DNA of 64,000 nucleotides. Origin: Aestuariivivens marinum (GTDB lineage Bacteria > Bacteroidota > Bacteroidia > Flavobacteriales > Flavobacteriaceae). The translations under genes and the position numbers were made by a program. The notes under the pieces are model-generated. The model saw nothing but the letters and a program-made list of their open reading frames with translations. It did no database searches and was not told the DNA's origin. Below are positions 34,273-43,346 of this stretch, one piece after another. Each line of letters opens with the position of its first letter. Position 1 is the first letter of the stretch. Where the stretch lies: positions 1,116,001-1,180,000 of the forward strand of contig NZ_JAKMCR010000001.1 in NCBI RefSeq assembly GCF_022662175.1, given 5' to 3'.

Positions 34273-35849
34273 AATTCTAATGACTGAATCTTATTCATTA
34301 AATCATTTGCCTCCTTGTTTAAAAAGCCTAATTCACTATGAATTTCTTTCATTCTTCCTTTGTAATCAAAATCCATATCAATGTCAATACTTACACCCAC
34401 ATAGCGTCCTGGGGTTAAGCTATAATCCTGTTCAATAACATCTTCTATTTCTATTACTTTACAAAGTCCTTCCACATTTTTATACTTACCTTCAGGGAAG
34501 TGCTCCTTAAACCATTTGTTATTAGAGCTTACTTCCAAATCATCACCTCTAAAAGCATTGATTAATGCTGTTAGACCTTCCATTTGTTCTTCGCTAAAAT
34601 CGTTAATGGTAGTAGTTACTTTACGATAGGTATTACGAGCGTCAATCATTAAGATCTTATCCTTGTTCTCTGCCTTTTTGCCTTTATTAAAAAACCATAA
34701 ATGACAAGGCAAACTACGGGTATAGAAAAAATTATTTCCAATAGACACAACACATTCAACATCTCCCGTTTCAATTAGTTTTTGTCGTATCAGTTTTTCT
34801 GCATTTCCTGCATCGGTAGCTGAAGATGCCATAACAAAGCCTGCACGACCAGTTTTATTGAGATAGCTATAAAAATATTGGATCCATAAATAGTTTCCGT
34901 TGCTAACGGTTCCTTTACCAGTTAATGGTGGCCCAAAGGGCAAGCGTTTGTCTTCTGTCAAAAATTTGTTTTTTGCATCTACCTTATCGACATTAAATGG
35001 AGGATTGGCCATAACGAAGTCACACTTTTCAAACAGACCATGCGGGTCACTATAAAAACTATTGCTTTCAATAATTTTTCCTTCAATACCATGAATGGCT
35101 AAGTTCATCTTTGCAAGTTTGGTATTATTGCTTTTTAGTTCAGTACCATAAACCGTAATGGCTTCATTGACACTTTTATGTTCATGGTCTTTTATGAAAT
35201 GGGCTGTTTGTACAAACATGCCACCAGAGCCACAAGCAGGATCATGAATGATACCGTGATTGGGCTTTATGAAATTTACAATAAGGTTAACCAACGATGG
35301 GGGAGTGAAGAACTCTCCACCTTCCTGGGCTCCTGCACCTTGCATGGAAAATTTCATTAAGAAGAACTCATAGATACGACCGAAGACATCACCTTTAGCC
35401 TGCTTGACAGCATCTTTATTAAATACTCGCACTAAATCCCTTAACAGCTTATCGCCAAACTCCTGATAATTTTTTGGTAGTATACCTTCGAGATCTTTAT
35501 ACTCGGCCTCTATGAGCTTCATGGCATTGTTTATCGCTTCGGCTATATCTGCATCTTCTGGTAAGTTAGCCAAGTAATCATATTTGGCTTTTTCAGGTAA
35601 TTTAATAGCTCCTGCAGCCGCGTAATCATCATTTGTAGCTTCTCTTCTTTGACCAGTTCTTGGGTTTATGGGTAGATTTTTTTCTACTTGTAATTTGGCA
35701 TCCTCATAACGGTTTTGTGCAAATCGAAGGAGTACCAAACCTAATAATGGATCTTTGTATTCTGCAGCAGTTAGTTTTGAGTTACCTCTTAGTTCATCAG
35801 CGGCATCCCATAATTCTTTTTCTAAATCTTTAATTGCTTGTTGAGTCAT
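34269..35849 (-). CDS. hsdM: Type I restriction-modification methyltransferase subunit
   Basis: A 526-aa N6-adenine methyltransferase. An N-terminal helical domain (ELWDAADELRGN...AAEYKDPLLGLVLLRF) precedes the SAM motif DPACGSGGMFVQTAHF (residues about 200-216) and the catalytic NPPF in DFVMANPPFNVD. First gene of the eight-gene run; the 138-bp gap upstream is shared with the divergent Nudix gene and should hold the promoters. Confidence 0.95.
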   Translation of the reverse strand: MTQQAIKDLEKELWDAADELRGNSKLTAAEYKDPLLGLVLLRFAQNRYEDAKLQVEKNLPINPRTGQRREATNDDYAAAGAIKLPEKAKYDYLANLPEDADIAEAINNAMKLIEAEYKDLEGILPKNYQEFGDKLLRDLVRVFNKDAVKQAKGDVFGRIYEFFLMKFSMQGAGAQEGGEFFTPPSLVNLIVNFIKPNHGIIHDPACGSGGMFVQTAHFIKDHEHKSVNEAITVYGTELKSNNTKLAKMNLAIHGIEGKIIESNSFYSDPHGLFEKCDFVMANPPFNVDKVDAKNKFLTEDKRLPFGPPLTGKGTVSNGNYLWIQYFYSYLNKTGRAGFVMASSATDAGNAEKLIRQKLIETGDVECVVSIGNNFFYTRSLPCHLWFFNKGKKAENKDKILMIDARNTYRKVTTTINDFSEEQMEGLTALINAFRGDDLEVSSNNKWFKEHFPEGKYKNVEGLCKVIEIEDVIEQDYSLTPGRYVGVSIDIDMDFDYKGRMKEIHSELGFLNKEANDLMNKIQSLEL

Positions 35850-35987
35850 TTGATCATTTTCATATTAAATAGATAAAGCCGCTTATTTAAAGGCTAAAAT
35901 TATTTTTAATGGAGAGCAATAAAGGTAATTATTTATGCCTTAACTAAAAGTTTAAATAATAAAAATTTTCCTATAAATTTATACCCT

Positions 35988-36359
35988 ATGATTAGAGTTG
36001 TTTGTGGTGTTATTTACAAAAGAGATAAGTTTCTAATTACTAGGCGAAAACCAGGCATTGCCCTGGAAGGCAAGTGGGAGTTTCCGGGTGGTAAGATAAA
36101 AGATTCTGAAACTGGCCTAGAAGCATTAAAAAGAGAGTTATTAGAAGAATTGGGTATGCAAGTAGAAGTTTTAGGCAAAATAGGTTCTAACATCCACCAT
36201 TACCCCAATTTCTCAATAGAACTTATAGCCTATAAGTGTACTTTTATTGAGGCATCTTTTAAGCTAACCGATCATGATGCTTATGAATGGATATCTAAAG
36301 TAGACATATCAAACTTTGATTTAGCTGATGCAGATAAGCCTTTTATTGACTTGATTTAG
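35988..36359 (+). CDS. MutT-like Nudix hydrolase
   Basis: A 123-aa protein with a perfect Nudix box beginning GKIKDSETGLEALKRELLEE (G-x5-E-x7-REU-x-EE-x-GU). Size and start (RVVCGVIYKRDKFLITRR) match 8-oxo-dGTP-type MutT sanitising enzymes; substrate not proven. It is divergent from hsdM and overlaps the convergent SRA gene by 4 bp. Confidence 0.85.
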   Translation: MIRVVCGVIYKRDKFLITRRKPGIALEGKWEFPGGKIKDSETGLEALKRELLEELGMQVEVLGKIGSNIHHYPNFSIELIAYKCTFIEASFKLTDHDAYEWISKVDISNFDLADADKPFIDLI

Positions 36360-37051
36360 TCACTCATATACCTCTTAATCTCCAGGACCTTAAATCCATT
36401 CCCAAAGTCTATAACCTCTCCTGGTTTTTTTCCAATTAGTTTTTTAGCAAAGGTACTATCACTTGATAGTCTTTGAGCTTGTAATGATTCTGGGGGCTCT
36501 ACACCTATACTAAACCATTTTGAATCCTTACCTAAAGGTTCTACCAGTACAACCACACCTTCTTTAACCTCATCACTTTCTTTATCAAGAATTTTATCAG
36601 CTTTAATAAGTTTGAATCTACAAATTGTGAAACCACTCTTTCCTATTTCTTCCCAGTGATCAACAACGTTATAAAGTCCACCGTATTTATAGCCACTATC
36701 TGGTGAAAATTGAGAATTATGTTTGTAGCCTCTTATGACTCTTACCGGGAAGTTTCGTAGTTTACTTACTACCAAACCCTTATTGCCATGGTCTTGCCAG
36801 GATTGATCGGCTATTTGCTGTCCAGTTTGTGGATCATTACCACCATGACCTGTGTAAATGATTTCATCGCCCCAGTCGATGTCGTCCTCATAGCCGCCAG
36901 ACAAAACAATAGCAGCAACGCCTTCATTACCATTACCATCAATACCGTGCATAGTGGATCGATGCAGTCCAGCTGCAATTAATGCCTTCCTGTCTGGGAA
37001 TTTTTGTCCTTCTTTAATGCCTTCTGGTGTTCCGAAAAATAGTCTGCTCAT
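36356..37051 (-). CDS. SRA (YDG) domain fused to a GreA/GreB C-terminal-like domain
   Basis: A 231-aa protein in two parts. Residues about 1-150 are an SRA domain: MHGIDGNGNEGVAAIVLSGGYEDD, the GxQIADQSWQDHGNKGLVVS region and YGGLYNVVDHWEEIGKSGF. SRA domains flip and read modified cytosine. Residues about 164-231 align with the C-terminal FKBP-like domain of transcript-cleavage factors GreA/GreB (RLSSDSTFAKKLIGKKPGEV, then FKVLEIKRY). The N-terminal coiled coil of Gre factors and any HNH nuclease, the usual SRA partner, are absent. It could recruit something to modified DNA at RNA polymerase; this is inference. Confidence 0.82.
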   Translation of the reverse strand: MSRLFFGTPEGIKEGQKFPDRKALIAAGLHRSTMHGIDGNGNEGVAAIVLSGGYEDDIDWGDEIIYTGHGGNDPQTGQQIADQSWQDHGNKGLVVSKLRNFPVRVIRGYKHNSQFSPDSGYKYGGLYNVVDHWEEIGKSGFTICRFKLIKADKILDKESDEVKEGVVVLVEPLGKDSKWFSIGVEPPESLQAQRLSSDSTFAKKLIGKKPGEVIDFGNGFKVLEIKRYMSD

Positions 37052-37099
37052 AACATGGAATTGAGCAATAAATTTAATAAAATCATTTGTTAGATTTAT

Positions 37100-37399
37100 T
37101 TATCTTTTATATTTCATTGATCTAACTTCTTTAAAAGCTGATTCAAGATCAGTCTTATGAATAATATATTTTCTACCAATTTTAGAAGCAGGAAGAGTTC
37201 CTCTTTTTATATAATTATAAATTGTTAATTCTGACCTTCCTAATAAATCAGCTACCGATTTGACAGAGTACATGGCCGGTTCTTGGGAAATGAACTTTTT
37301 AATGATTATTTCAATTTGGGGAATTAACGATTGAACTAATAGTTCCTTAAATTCTTGTGGGCTAATCTCATATAAGAGAATTTTTTTATTTGTTTCCAT
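37100..37399 (-). CDS. HTH_17-type DNA-binding protein (excisionase-like)
   Basis: A 99-aa protein with a MerR/Xis-like winged helix in the C-terminal half (YSVKSVADLLGRSELTIYNYIKRGTLPASKIGRKYIIHKTDLESAF). It has the same architecture as the protein at 47545-47826 (both start with an I-P/S-Q-x-x-K/Q-like helix). It may regulate the adjacent SRA and defence genes or help excision. Confidence 0.8.
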   Translation of the reverse strand: METNKKILLYEISPQEFKELLVQSLIPQIEIIIKKFISQEPAMYSVKSVADLLGRSELTIYNYIKRGTLPASKIGRKYIIHKTDLESAFKEVRSMKYKR

Positions 37400-37603
37400 A
37401 GTTTAACATTTTAATTTTTTTTATCCATAAACTGTAATACCCATTAGTTATCAGGACAGGGTTATCCCAAAAATAATAGCATGGAACTTACTAATTTCAT
37501 AGTACACACTTGAAGTTTGAACTAAACACTATTTTTATAAATCCTTATTACATATCTCATTAAGACCTTTACCTCTTATCGCTTTTTTCATTAAATTAGT
37601 ACC

Positions 37604-38335
37604 ATGTGCTATTCCACCTCATTACGAAAAAAAAGGGAACAGATTGAGCAACGTTTATTGTCCAATCTCGGTGCGACTTTCGAATACCCTTTGGAATACA
37701 ATCCCTATTACCATTTAAATGGGTTTACTCATGGCAATTTATACATTATTAAAATGGATGAGCCCGAATCCATTTATCCAGCGAGTTGGGGATTGGTACC
37801 TGGCTGGGGCGTACATGATCCCGAGTCCTTTTGGAAAAAAAGCAATACCCTTAATGCGCGGTCTGAAGGCATTTTTGAAAAACCCTCGTTTAAAGATAGT
37901 GCAGAAGATAAACGCTGCCTTATATTAGCAGATGGCTTTTTTGAGCCTCATCATGAAAATGGGGTATCAATACCTTATTTCTGTTATCAGCCTTCAATAG
38001 AATTTCCCGAAGGTGATTTGTTTTTATTTGCTGGACTTTACAACGAATTGGATGATGAGTTGTTTACCACAACCATATTAACCGTGGAAGCGAATCCGTT
38101 CTTTGCCGAAATTCATAACAAGCGTAAACGCATGCCTTTGGTTTTAGCAGATGACTTATATGAAGATTGGTTGGATGATGGATTGAATCAACCACAGCTT
38201 AATGAATTAATGGCCTATGGTTTTACGGCCAATGAATTTAAGGCACACCCTGTGACCCGTGATCTATATAAAAAAGGGATCGATACCAACACACCCGAAT
38301 TTGTTACACCTGTAGATAAAGGTACTTTATTTTAA
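37604..38335 (+). CDS. SOS response-associated peptidase (SRAP/HMCES family)
   Basis: A 243-aa protein that would crosslink to abasic sites in single-stranded DNA through Cys2, which becomes N-terminal after Met removal (MCYSTS). Further family residues: NARSEGIFEKPSFKD, DGFFEPHH and HNKRKRMPLVL with the catalytic His. It converges on the repressor gene with one base between the stops, grouping it with the DNA-damage cassette. Confidence 0.9.
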   Translation: MCYSTSLRKKREQIEQRLLSNLGATFEYPLEYNPYYHLNGFTHGNLYIIKMDEPESIYPASWGLVPGWGVHDPESFWKKSNTLNARSEGIFEKPSFKDSAEDKRCLILADGFFEPHHENGVSIPYFCYQPSIEFPEGDLFLFAGLYNELDDELFTTTILTVEANPFFAEIHNKRKRMPLVLADDLYEDWLDDGLNQPQLNELMAYGFTANEFKAHPVTRDLYKKGIDTNTPEFVTPVDKGTLF

Positions 38336-38336
38336 T

Positions 38337-39101
38337 CTATATTTTTTTTAGTTGTTCGAGTTCTACGCCTAATTCCTGTAACATCTGTGAAATGCTACTA
38401 ATCTTTAGTTCACTTTCATCATACTCTTGGGTATTAATACAACATGTGAATTCCCATAGTTCCAAGATATCCTTTTTAAGAATTTCATAGGGTTGGTAGT
38501 TTCTATTATCGGAATGTAGCATAAGGGTTTCAGGATTTTCAGTAAGCTTTATGCGTTTGTAAACGATACCTTCATTTAAAGTTAAAACAACATAAGTCCT
38601 TCCATTTTTAATATCCTTGATATCCTCAACATAACGAGCTACAACATAGGAACCATCCTTAACAGGAAGCATGGAATCTCCCTTAATAGGAAATGTACGA
38701 TGCTTACCAGAAGGAAGGAATGGTAGTTTAATTTTTTCCAACTGTTCAATATACTCGGGATCATCATAACCATTTAAATAGCCTGCCGTAGCCTTGTTGG
38801 GCACAATTTCAATTAAATCTTCATTCTGTTCACTTACCGTAATAGGAAACAAAATCCTTCGGTTTCCAATATTAATAAATGAGGTATCAGAAACTTTAGT
38901 AAGGTTATTTTTTACTAAGGCATCAATAGGTAATTTATAGTAATCGGAAATCTTAGACAATAAATCCAAAGGCGGTTCAGATCGACCTTCTTCATACGAT
39001 CCTACCCTTGAGCGTGTAATGTCAAGCTCATCAGCCATTTGCTCTTGCGAAAACCCTTTAAGGTTTCTTAAATGTTTAAAGTTGATTGCAAAATAACTCA
39101 T
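38337..39101 (-). CDS. XRE-S24 self-cleaving repressor (LexA/CI-like)
   Basis: A 254-aa repressor. HTH at residues about 7-60 (FSQEQMADELDITRSRVGSYEEGR); S24 peptidase in the C-terminal half with Ser143 in GDSMLP and Lys182 in VYKRI; candidate cleavage site Ala106-Gly107 in KATAGYL. All autoproteolysis residues are present, so DNA damage (RecA filament) probably inactivates it. It is divergent from dnaE2/dinB and likely represses both itself and them. The -7 box lies only 8 bp from its ATG, so its mRNA may be almost leaderless. Confidence 0.88.
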   Translation of the reverse strand: MSYFAINFKHLRNLKGFSQEQMADELDITRSRVGSYEEGRSEPPLDLLSKISDYYKLPIDALVKNNLTKVSDTSFINIGNRRILFPITVSEQNEDLIEIVPNKATAGYLNGYDDPEYIEQLEKIKLPFLPSGKHRTFPIKGDSMLPVKDGSYVVARYVEDIKDIKNGRTYVVLTLNEGIVYKRIKLTENPETLMLHSDNRNYQPYEILKKDILELWEFTCCINTQEYDESELKISSISQMLQELGVELEQLKKI

Positions 39102-39108
39102 ATTGCTA

Positions 39109-39149
39109 CAAAATTAAGCAATCATTACTACATATTGTAGTTAATTTTG
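39109..39149. promoter_or_regulatory. Divergent promoters with a palindromic operator
   Basis: The palindrome ACTACATATTGTAGT (39127-39141; 6-bp arms, 3-bp spacer) is flanked by two outward-facing -7 boxes TAATTTTG: 39142-39149 on the plus strand for the polymerase genes, and 39109-39116 read on the minus strand for the repressor. A second half-site GCTACA occurs at 39105-39110. The layout fits one repressor controlling both directions. Confidence 0.7.
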
Positions 39150-39163
39150 TTTTTTTATTATTT

Positions 39164-42127
39164 ATGTATCTTAATTGTCATTCCTATTATAGTTTACGAT
39201 ATGGTACCATAGCACCCGAGACCCTGCTTAAAATAGGGCAATACTATGGGGCCTCAGCTATGGCATTGACCGATATCAACAACACCTCTGCCTGTTTGGA
39301 TTTCGTTAGATTATCTCGTAATTATAATATAAAGCCAATACTAGGGGTTGATTTTAGAAATGGCGCAAAACAACAGTTTGTATTAATCGCTAAGAACAAT
39401 AATGGTTTTATGGGTATCAATGAGTATCTGTCTCATCATTTACACCATAAATTACCATTTCAAGATAGGCCAGATACCATTCCAGATACCATTACCATTT
39501 ACCCCTATGAAAAGCAAATGGAAATCCCTTTAGGAGAACATGAGTTTATCGGACTATCCATAAAGGACCTTAATCGCTTTAGATTGTCTAAACTTGTGCA
39601 TCATTTAGATAAAGTGCTTATCCTTGAAACCTTCTCATTCACTAACAAAAAAGATTATAATACGCATCGTTTATTACGAGCCATTGATAATAATACCCTA
39701 TTAAGCAAACTTCCTTTGGAAGAACAGGGGACAATACATGAAATCGTAAAGCCTTTGGATGATATCAAAAGTGCCTTTGTGGATTATCCTAAAATCATAG
39801 CCAATACCAAAGTTATAATCGATACTTGTCAAATTGCATTTGATTTTTCAAAGGAAACACCGAATAATCAGGAATCCTATACCGGTAATTCCCATTTGGA
39901 TTATAGGTTACTAAAAAAACTAACCTATCAAGGAATAGCTTACCGATATGATGTGATGAATGACAAGATATTGGATCGTATCAGCAAAGAGCTTAACATC
40001 ATTAAGGAAAAGGGGTTTGTCTCTTATTTTTTGATTAATTGGAAAATTCTAAAGTATGCCAGAAGCAAAGGTTATTTTTATGTAGGGCGCGGTAGCGGTG
40101 CCAATAGTGTTGTCGCCTACCTATTACGTATAACAGATGTTGATCCTATAGAATTGGATCTTTATTTTGAACGGTTTATAAACCTGTACAGAAAGAATCC
40201 ACCGGATTTTGATATTGACTTTTCCTGGACTGACAGGGATGATATTACCGAATTCATATTTAGGCGATTCAAAAACACAGCCTTGATTACGGTATACAAC
40301 ACCTTTAAATTTAAAGCTTCCATTCGTGAATTAGGGAAAGTATTTGGATTGCCAAAACATGAAATTGATGTGCTAACAAAAGGAGCTTTCTATTACAATA
40401 CCCTTGATAATCTATCTAAATTAGTTATTAATTATAGTAAACGCATACAGGGCTTCCCCAATTACCTGGGTATCCATGCTGGGGGTATTATCATATCTGA
40501 AAAACCCATCCATTATTACACAGCCACCTTTATGCCACCTAAAGGATTTCCAACCACACAGTTTGATATGGTCGTAGCTGAAGATATCGGACATTATAAG
40601 TTTGATATTTTAAGTCAAAGGGGTTTGGGTAAGATCAAGGATGCTGTTGAGATTATCAAATACAACCATCCCGATAAACCACCTATAGACATTCACAACA
40701 TCAAACGGTTTAAACAGGATGAACGAATAAAGTACTTATTAAGGAACGCTAAGGCTATTGGCTGTTTTTATGTAGAATCCCCAGCCATGCGCATGCTATT
40801 AAAAAAGTTACGGGTTGATAATTATTTAGGATTGGTCGCTGCCAGTTCTGTCATTCGTCCAGGAGTTTCCAAGTCAGGCATGATGCGTGAATATATCATG
40901 CGCTATCGTTATCCCGAACGCAGGAAGGATGCCCATCCTGTATTGTTAGATATTATGCCCGAAACCTATGGGGTAATGGTCTATCAGGAAGATGTGATTA
41001 AGGTAGCCCATTTTTTCGGCGGGTTGAATCTTGGAGAGGCCGATATGCTTCGTCGAGGCATGTCTGGTAAATTTAGATCAAGGAATGAGTTTTTAAAGGT
41101 TAAGGACAAATTCTTTGAGAACTGCAAAAAAGCTAATAAATCTTTCGATTTAACTAAAGAGATATGGCGGCAAATTGAAAGCTTTGCAGGCTATGCCTTT
41201 GCTAAAGGGCATTCTGCTTCCTATGCCGTGGAAAGTTACCAAAGTCTATTTCTTAAAGCTTATTTCCCATTAGAATATATGGTAGCAACCATCAATAATT
41301 ATGGGGGTTATTACAAAACAGAATATTACATACATGAAGCACGGATGCATGGCGCTATTATTGAAGCTCCTTGTGTTAATAATAGTAATGTTGATACGGT
41401 TATTAAAGGGAAATCCATATATATAGGCTTTAAGTTCCTGTATACTTTTGAACATAAAATAGGGAATTCCATTGTAAAGGAACGTCAAGCGAATGGATTG
41501 TTTTATGATTTGGATGATTTTATTGACCGTATACCCATAGGGATTGAACAGCTTTTAATTCTCATTAAAATAAATGCTTTTAGATTCACTAATAAAAACA
41601 AAAGAGCATTACTATGGGAAGCTCATTTGAAAGTCAGTAAAACCTTAACTGATATACCTGAAATAACATTGTTCAAACCTCAAAGAAAAACCTTTGCTCT
41701 ACCAGAATTACCACAGGACTCTTTAGAAGATGCCTTTGATGAAATTGAGCTTTTGGGGTATTCACTACGTAGTCCATTTGAGTTGCTAAAGGAACCGTTA
41801 ACTGACCCCATGAGGGCATTAGATTTAATCAATAATATTAGCAAAACAGTAACCATCCAAGGGTATTTGGTTACCATTAAGCATACCTCAACTTCTAACG
41901 GCAAGACCATGTACTTTGGTACATTTTTAGATATTGCTGGAGACTTTATAGATACAGTTCATTTTCCACAAGTTGCTAAGCAATATCCTTTTAGATGGAA
42001 AGGCATTTATACCATTACCGGAAACGTTATGGAAGAGTTTGATTGTTTAACTATTGAAGTTTCTAAAATGGAACGACTAGCCATAATTGAAGACCCAAGA
42101 TATTCTGTTAAACCTTTAGTCTTATGA
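39164..42127 (+). CDS. DNA polymerase III alpha-like protein (DnaE2-type, damage-associated)
   Basis: A 987-aa C-family polymerase starting at the ATG that gives MYLNCHSYYSLRYG, the PHP domain opening; the longer frame from 39086 would run into the repressor gene. The core contains GRGSGANSVVAYLLRITDVDPIELDLYFERF and the catalytic PPDFDIDFSW; (HhH)2 and OB parts follow. It lacks the exonuclease fused to the housekeeping DnaE and is about 475 residues shorter. With the Y-family polymerase it overlaps by 4 bp, as in DnaE2-ImuB style translesion cassettes. Confidence 0.9.
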   Translation: MYLNCHSYYSLRYGTIAPETLLKIGQYYGASAMALTDINNTSACLDFVRLSRNYNIKPILGVDFRNGAKQQFVLIAKNNNGFMGINEYLSHHLHHKLPFQDRPDTIPDTITIYPYEKQMEIPLGEHEFIGLSIKDLNRFRLSKLVHHLDKVLILETFSFTNKKDYNTHRLLRAIDNNTLLSKLPLEEQGTIHEIVKPLDDIKSAFVDYPKIIANTKVIIDTCQIAFDFSKETPNNQESYTGNSHLDYRLLKKLTYQGIAYRYDVMNDKILDRISKELNIIKEKGFVSYFLINWKILKYARSKGYFYVGRGSGANSVVAYLLRITDVDPIELDLYFERFINLYRKNPPDFDIDFSWTDRDDITEFIFRRFKNTALITVYNTFKFKASIRELGKVFGLPKHEIDVLTKGAFYYNTLDNLSKLVINYSKRIQGFPNYLGIHAGGIIISEKPIHYYTATFMPPKGFPTTQFDMVVAEDIGHYKFDILSQRGLGKIKDAVEIIKYNHPDKPPIDIHNIKRFKQDERIKYLLRNAKAIGCFYVESPAMRMLLKKLRVDNYLGLVAASSVIRPGVSKSGMMREYIMRYRYPERRKDAHPVLLDIMPETYGVMVYQEDVIKVAHFFGGLNLGEADMLRRGMSGKFRSRNEFLKVKDKFFENCKKANKSFDLTKEIWRQIESFAGYAFAKGHSASYAVESYQSLFLKAYFPLEYMVATINNYGGYYKTEYYIHEARMHGAIIEAPCVNNSNVDTVIKGKSIYIGFKFLYTFEHKIGNSIVKERQANGLFYDLDDFIDRIPIGIEQLLILIKINAFRFTNKNKRALLWEAHLKVSKTLTDIPEITLFKPQRKTFALPELPQDSLEDAFDEIELLGYSLRSPFELLKEPLTDPMRALDLINNISKTVTIQGYLVTIKHTSTSNGKTMYFGTFLDIAGDFIDTVHFPQVAKQYPFRWKGIYTITGNVMEEFDCLTIEVSKMERLAIIEDPRYSVKPLVL

Positions 42128-43341
42128 CAAACCAAAGATCGATAGTTCATATGGATTTGGATACCTTCTTTGTGTCCTGTGAAAGGCTTTTGGATAGTAA
42201 GCTTATGGGTAAACCTGTATTGATTGGCGGCACTTCGGACAGGGGAGTTGTGGCTTCCTGTAGTTACGAGGCTCGACAATTCGGTATTCATTCAGCCATG
42301 CCTATGCGAATGGCCAAACAGTTATGCCCTGAAGCCATTATTTTAAGAGGTAATTCAGGTGTTTACACGAAGTTTTCAAATTCCGTAACTGAAATCATTA
42401 AAGAAAGCGTTCCGCTTTATGAGAAGGCCTCTATTGACGAATTCTATATTGATTTAACAGGGATGGATAAGTTCTTTGGCTGCTTGCAATTAGCCTCTGA
42501 AATCAGGTCACGCATCATCAAGGAAACAGGACTTCCTATTTCCTTTGGACTTTCTATTAATAAAACGGTCTCAAAGATTGCTACAGGAGAAGCAAAACCT
42601 AATAACCAAATACAAATTCCAATGGGTAATGAAAAGCCTTTTCTATCCCCATTATCTGTTAAAAAAATTCCTATGGTAGGTAATGTTACTTATAAAGCCA
42701 TGTGTGATTTGGGGATAAAACATATTCATACCATACAAAAGATGCCCATGGACATGATGTATAAAGTATTTGGTAAAAATGGTGTCTCCATTTGGAAAAA
42801 GGCTAATGGTATTGATAACAGTCCTGTGGTACAATATCATGAGCGTAAATCCATTTCAACCGAGCGTACTTTTGACAAGGACACTACCGATGTCAATAAG
42901 CTTAAAAGTATACTTATTGCCATGGCTGAAAACCTTGCCTATCAATTACGCAGGGGTAATAAGTTAACAGCATGTATTACGTTTAAAATAAGATATTCTG
43001 ATTTTCAAACCTACACACAACAAAAGCGGATTCCATATAGTGCTGCTGACCATAATATAATTCCTGTGGTCTTGGAACTTTATAATAAATTATACCAAAG
43101 GCGATTATTGGTTAGGTTAATTGGGGTTAAGTTTAGCCATTTAGTTGAGGGTGGCCATCAAATAGATTTATTTAATGATGATGATAAAACAATTAGTTTA
43201 TACCAGGCTTTAGACAAGATGAGGGAACGTTATGGAGATAGGGCCGTGATAAGAGCTTCTGGCATGTCTGCCAAGAGTATAAGCAGATGGAATCCGTTCA
43301 ATGGAGAACCACCGCCATTATTGGCCAATAGAAGGCAATAA
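42124..43341 (+). CDS. Y-family DNA polymerase (DinB/UmuC-like)
   Basis: A 405-aa translesion polymerase with intact catalytic residues: Asp11 in HMDLDTFFVSCE and Asp105-Glu106 in ASIDEFYIDLTGMD. The little-finger domain ends near residue 350. Because the carboxylates are intact it is not an ImuB-type inactive partner. It is translationally coupled to the upstream dnaE2-like gene by a 4-bp overlap. Expression probably depends on the LexA/CI-like repressor at 38337. Confidence 0.92.
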   Translation: MTNQRSIVHMDLDTFFVSCERLLDSKLMGKPVLIGGTSDRGVVASCSYEARQFGIHSAMPMRMAKQLCPEAIILRGNSGVYTKFSNSVTEIIKESVPLYEKASIDEFYIDLTGMDKFFGCLQLASEIRSRIIKETGLPISFGLSINKTVSKIATGEAKPNNQIQIPMGNEKPFLSPLSVKKIPMVGNVTYKAMCDLGIKHIHTIQKMPMDMMYKVFGKNGVSIWKKANGIDNSPVVQYHERKSISTERTFDKDTTDVNKLKSILIAMAENLAYQLRRGNKLTACITFKIRYSDFQTYTQQKRIPYSAADHNIIPVVLELYNKLYQRRLLVRLIGVKFSHLVEGGHQIDLFNDDDKTISLYQALDKMRERYGDRAVIRASGMSAKSISRWNPFNGEPPPLLANRRQ

Positions 43342-43346
43342 GCTAT

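Noticed and set aside
39086-39163. Longer N-terminus of the DnaE2-like protein starting at 39086
   Set aside because: It would overlap the divergent repressor start and read through the operator; the PHP domain begins at the ATG at 39164.
42124-43341. Y-family polymerase as ImuB
   Set aside because: ImuB lacks catalytic carboxylates; here Asp11, Asp105 and Glu106 are intact.
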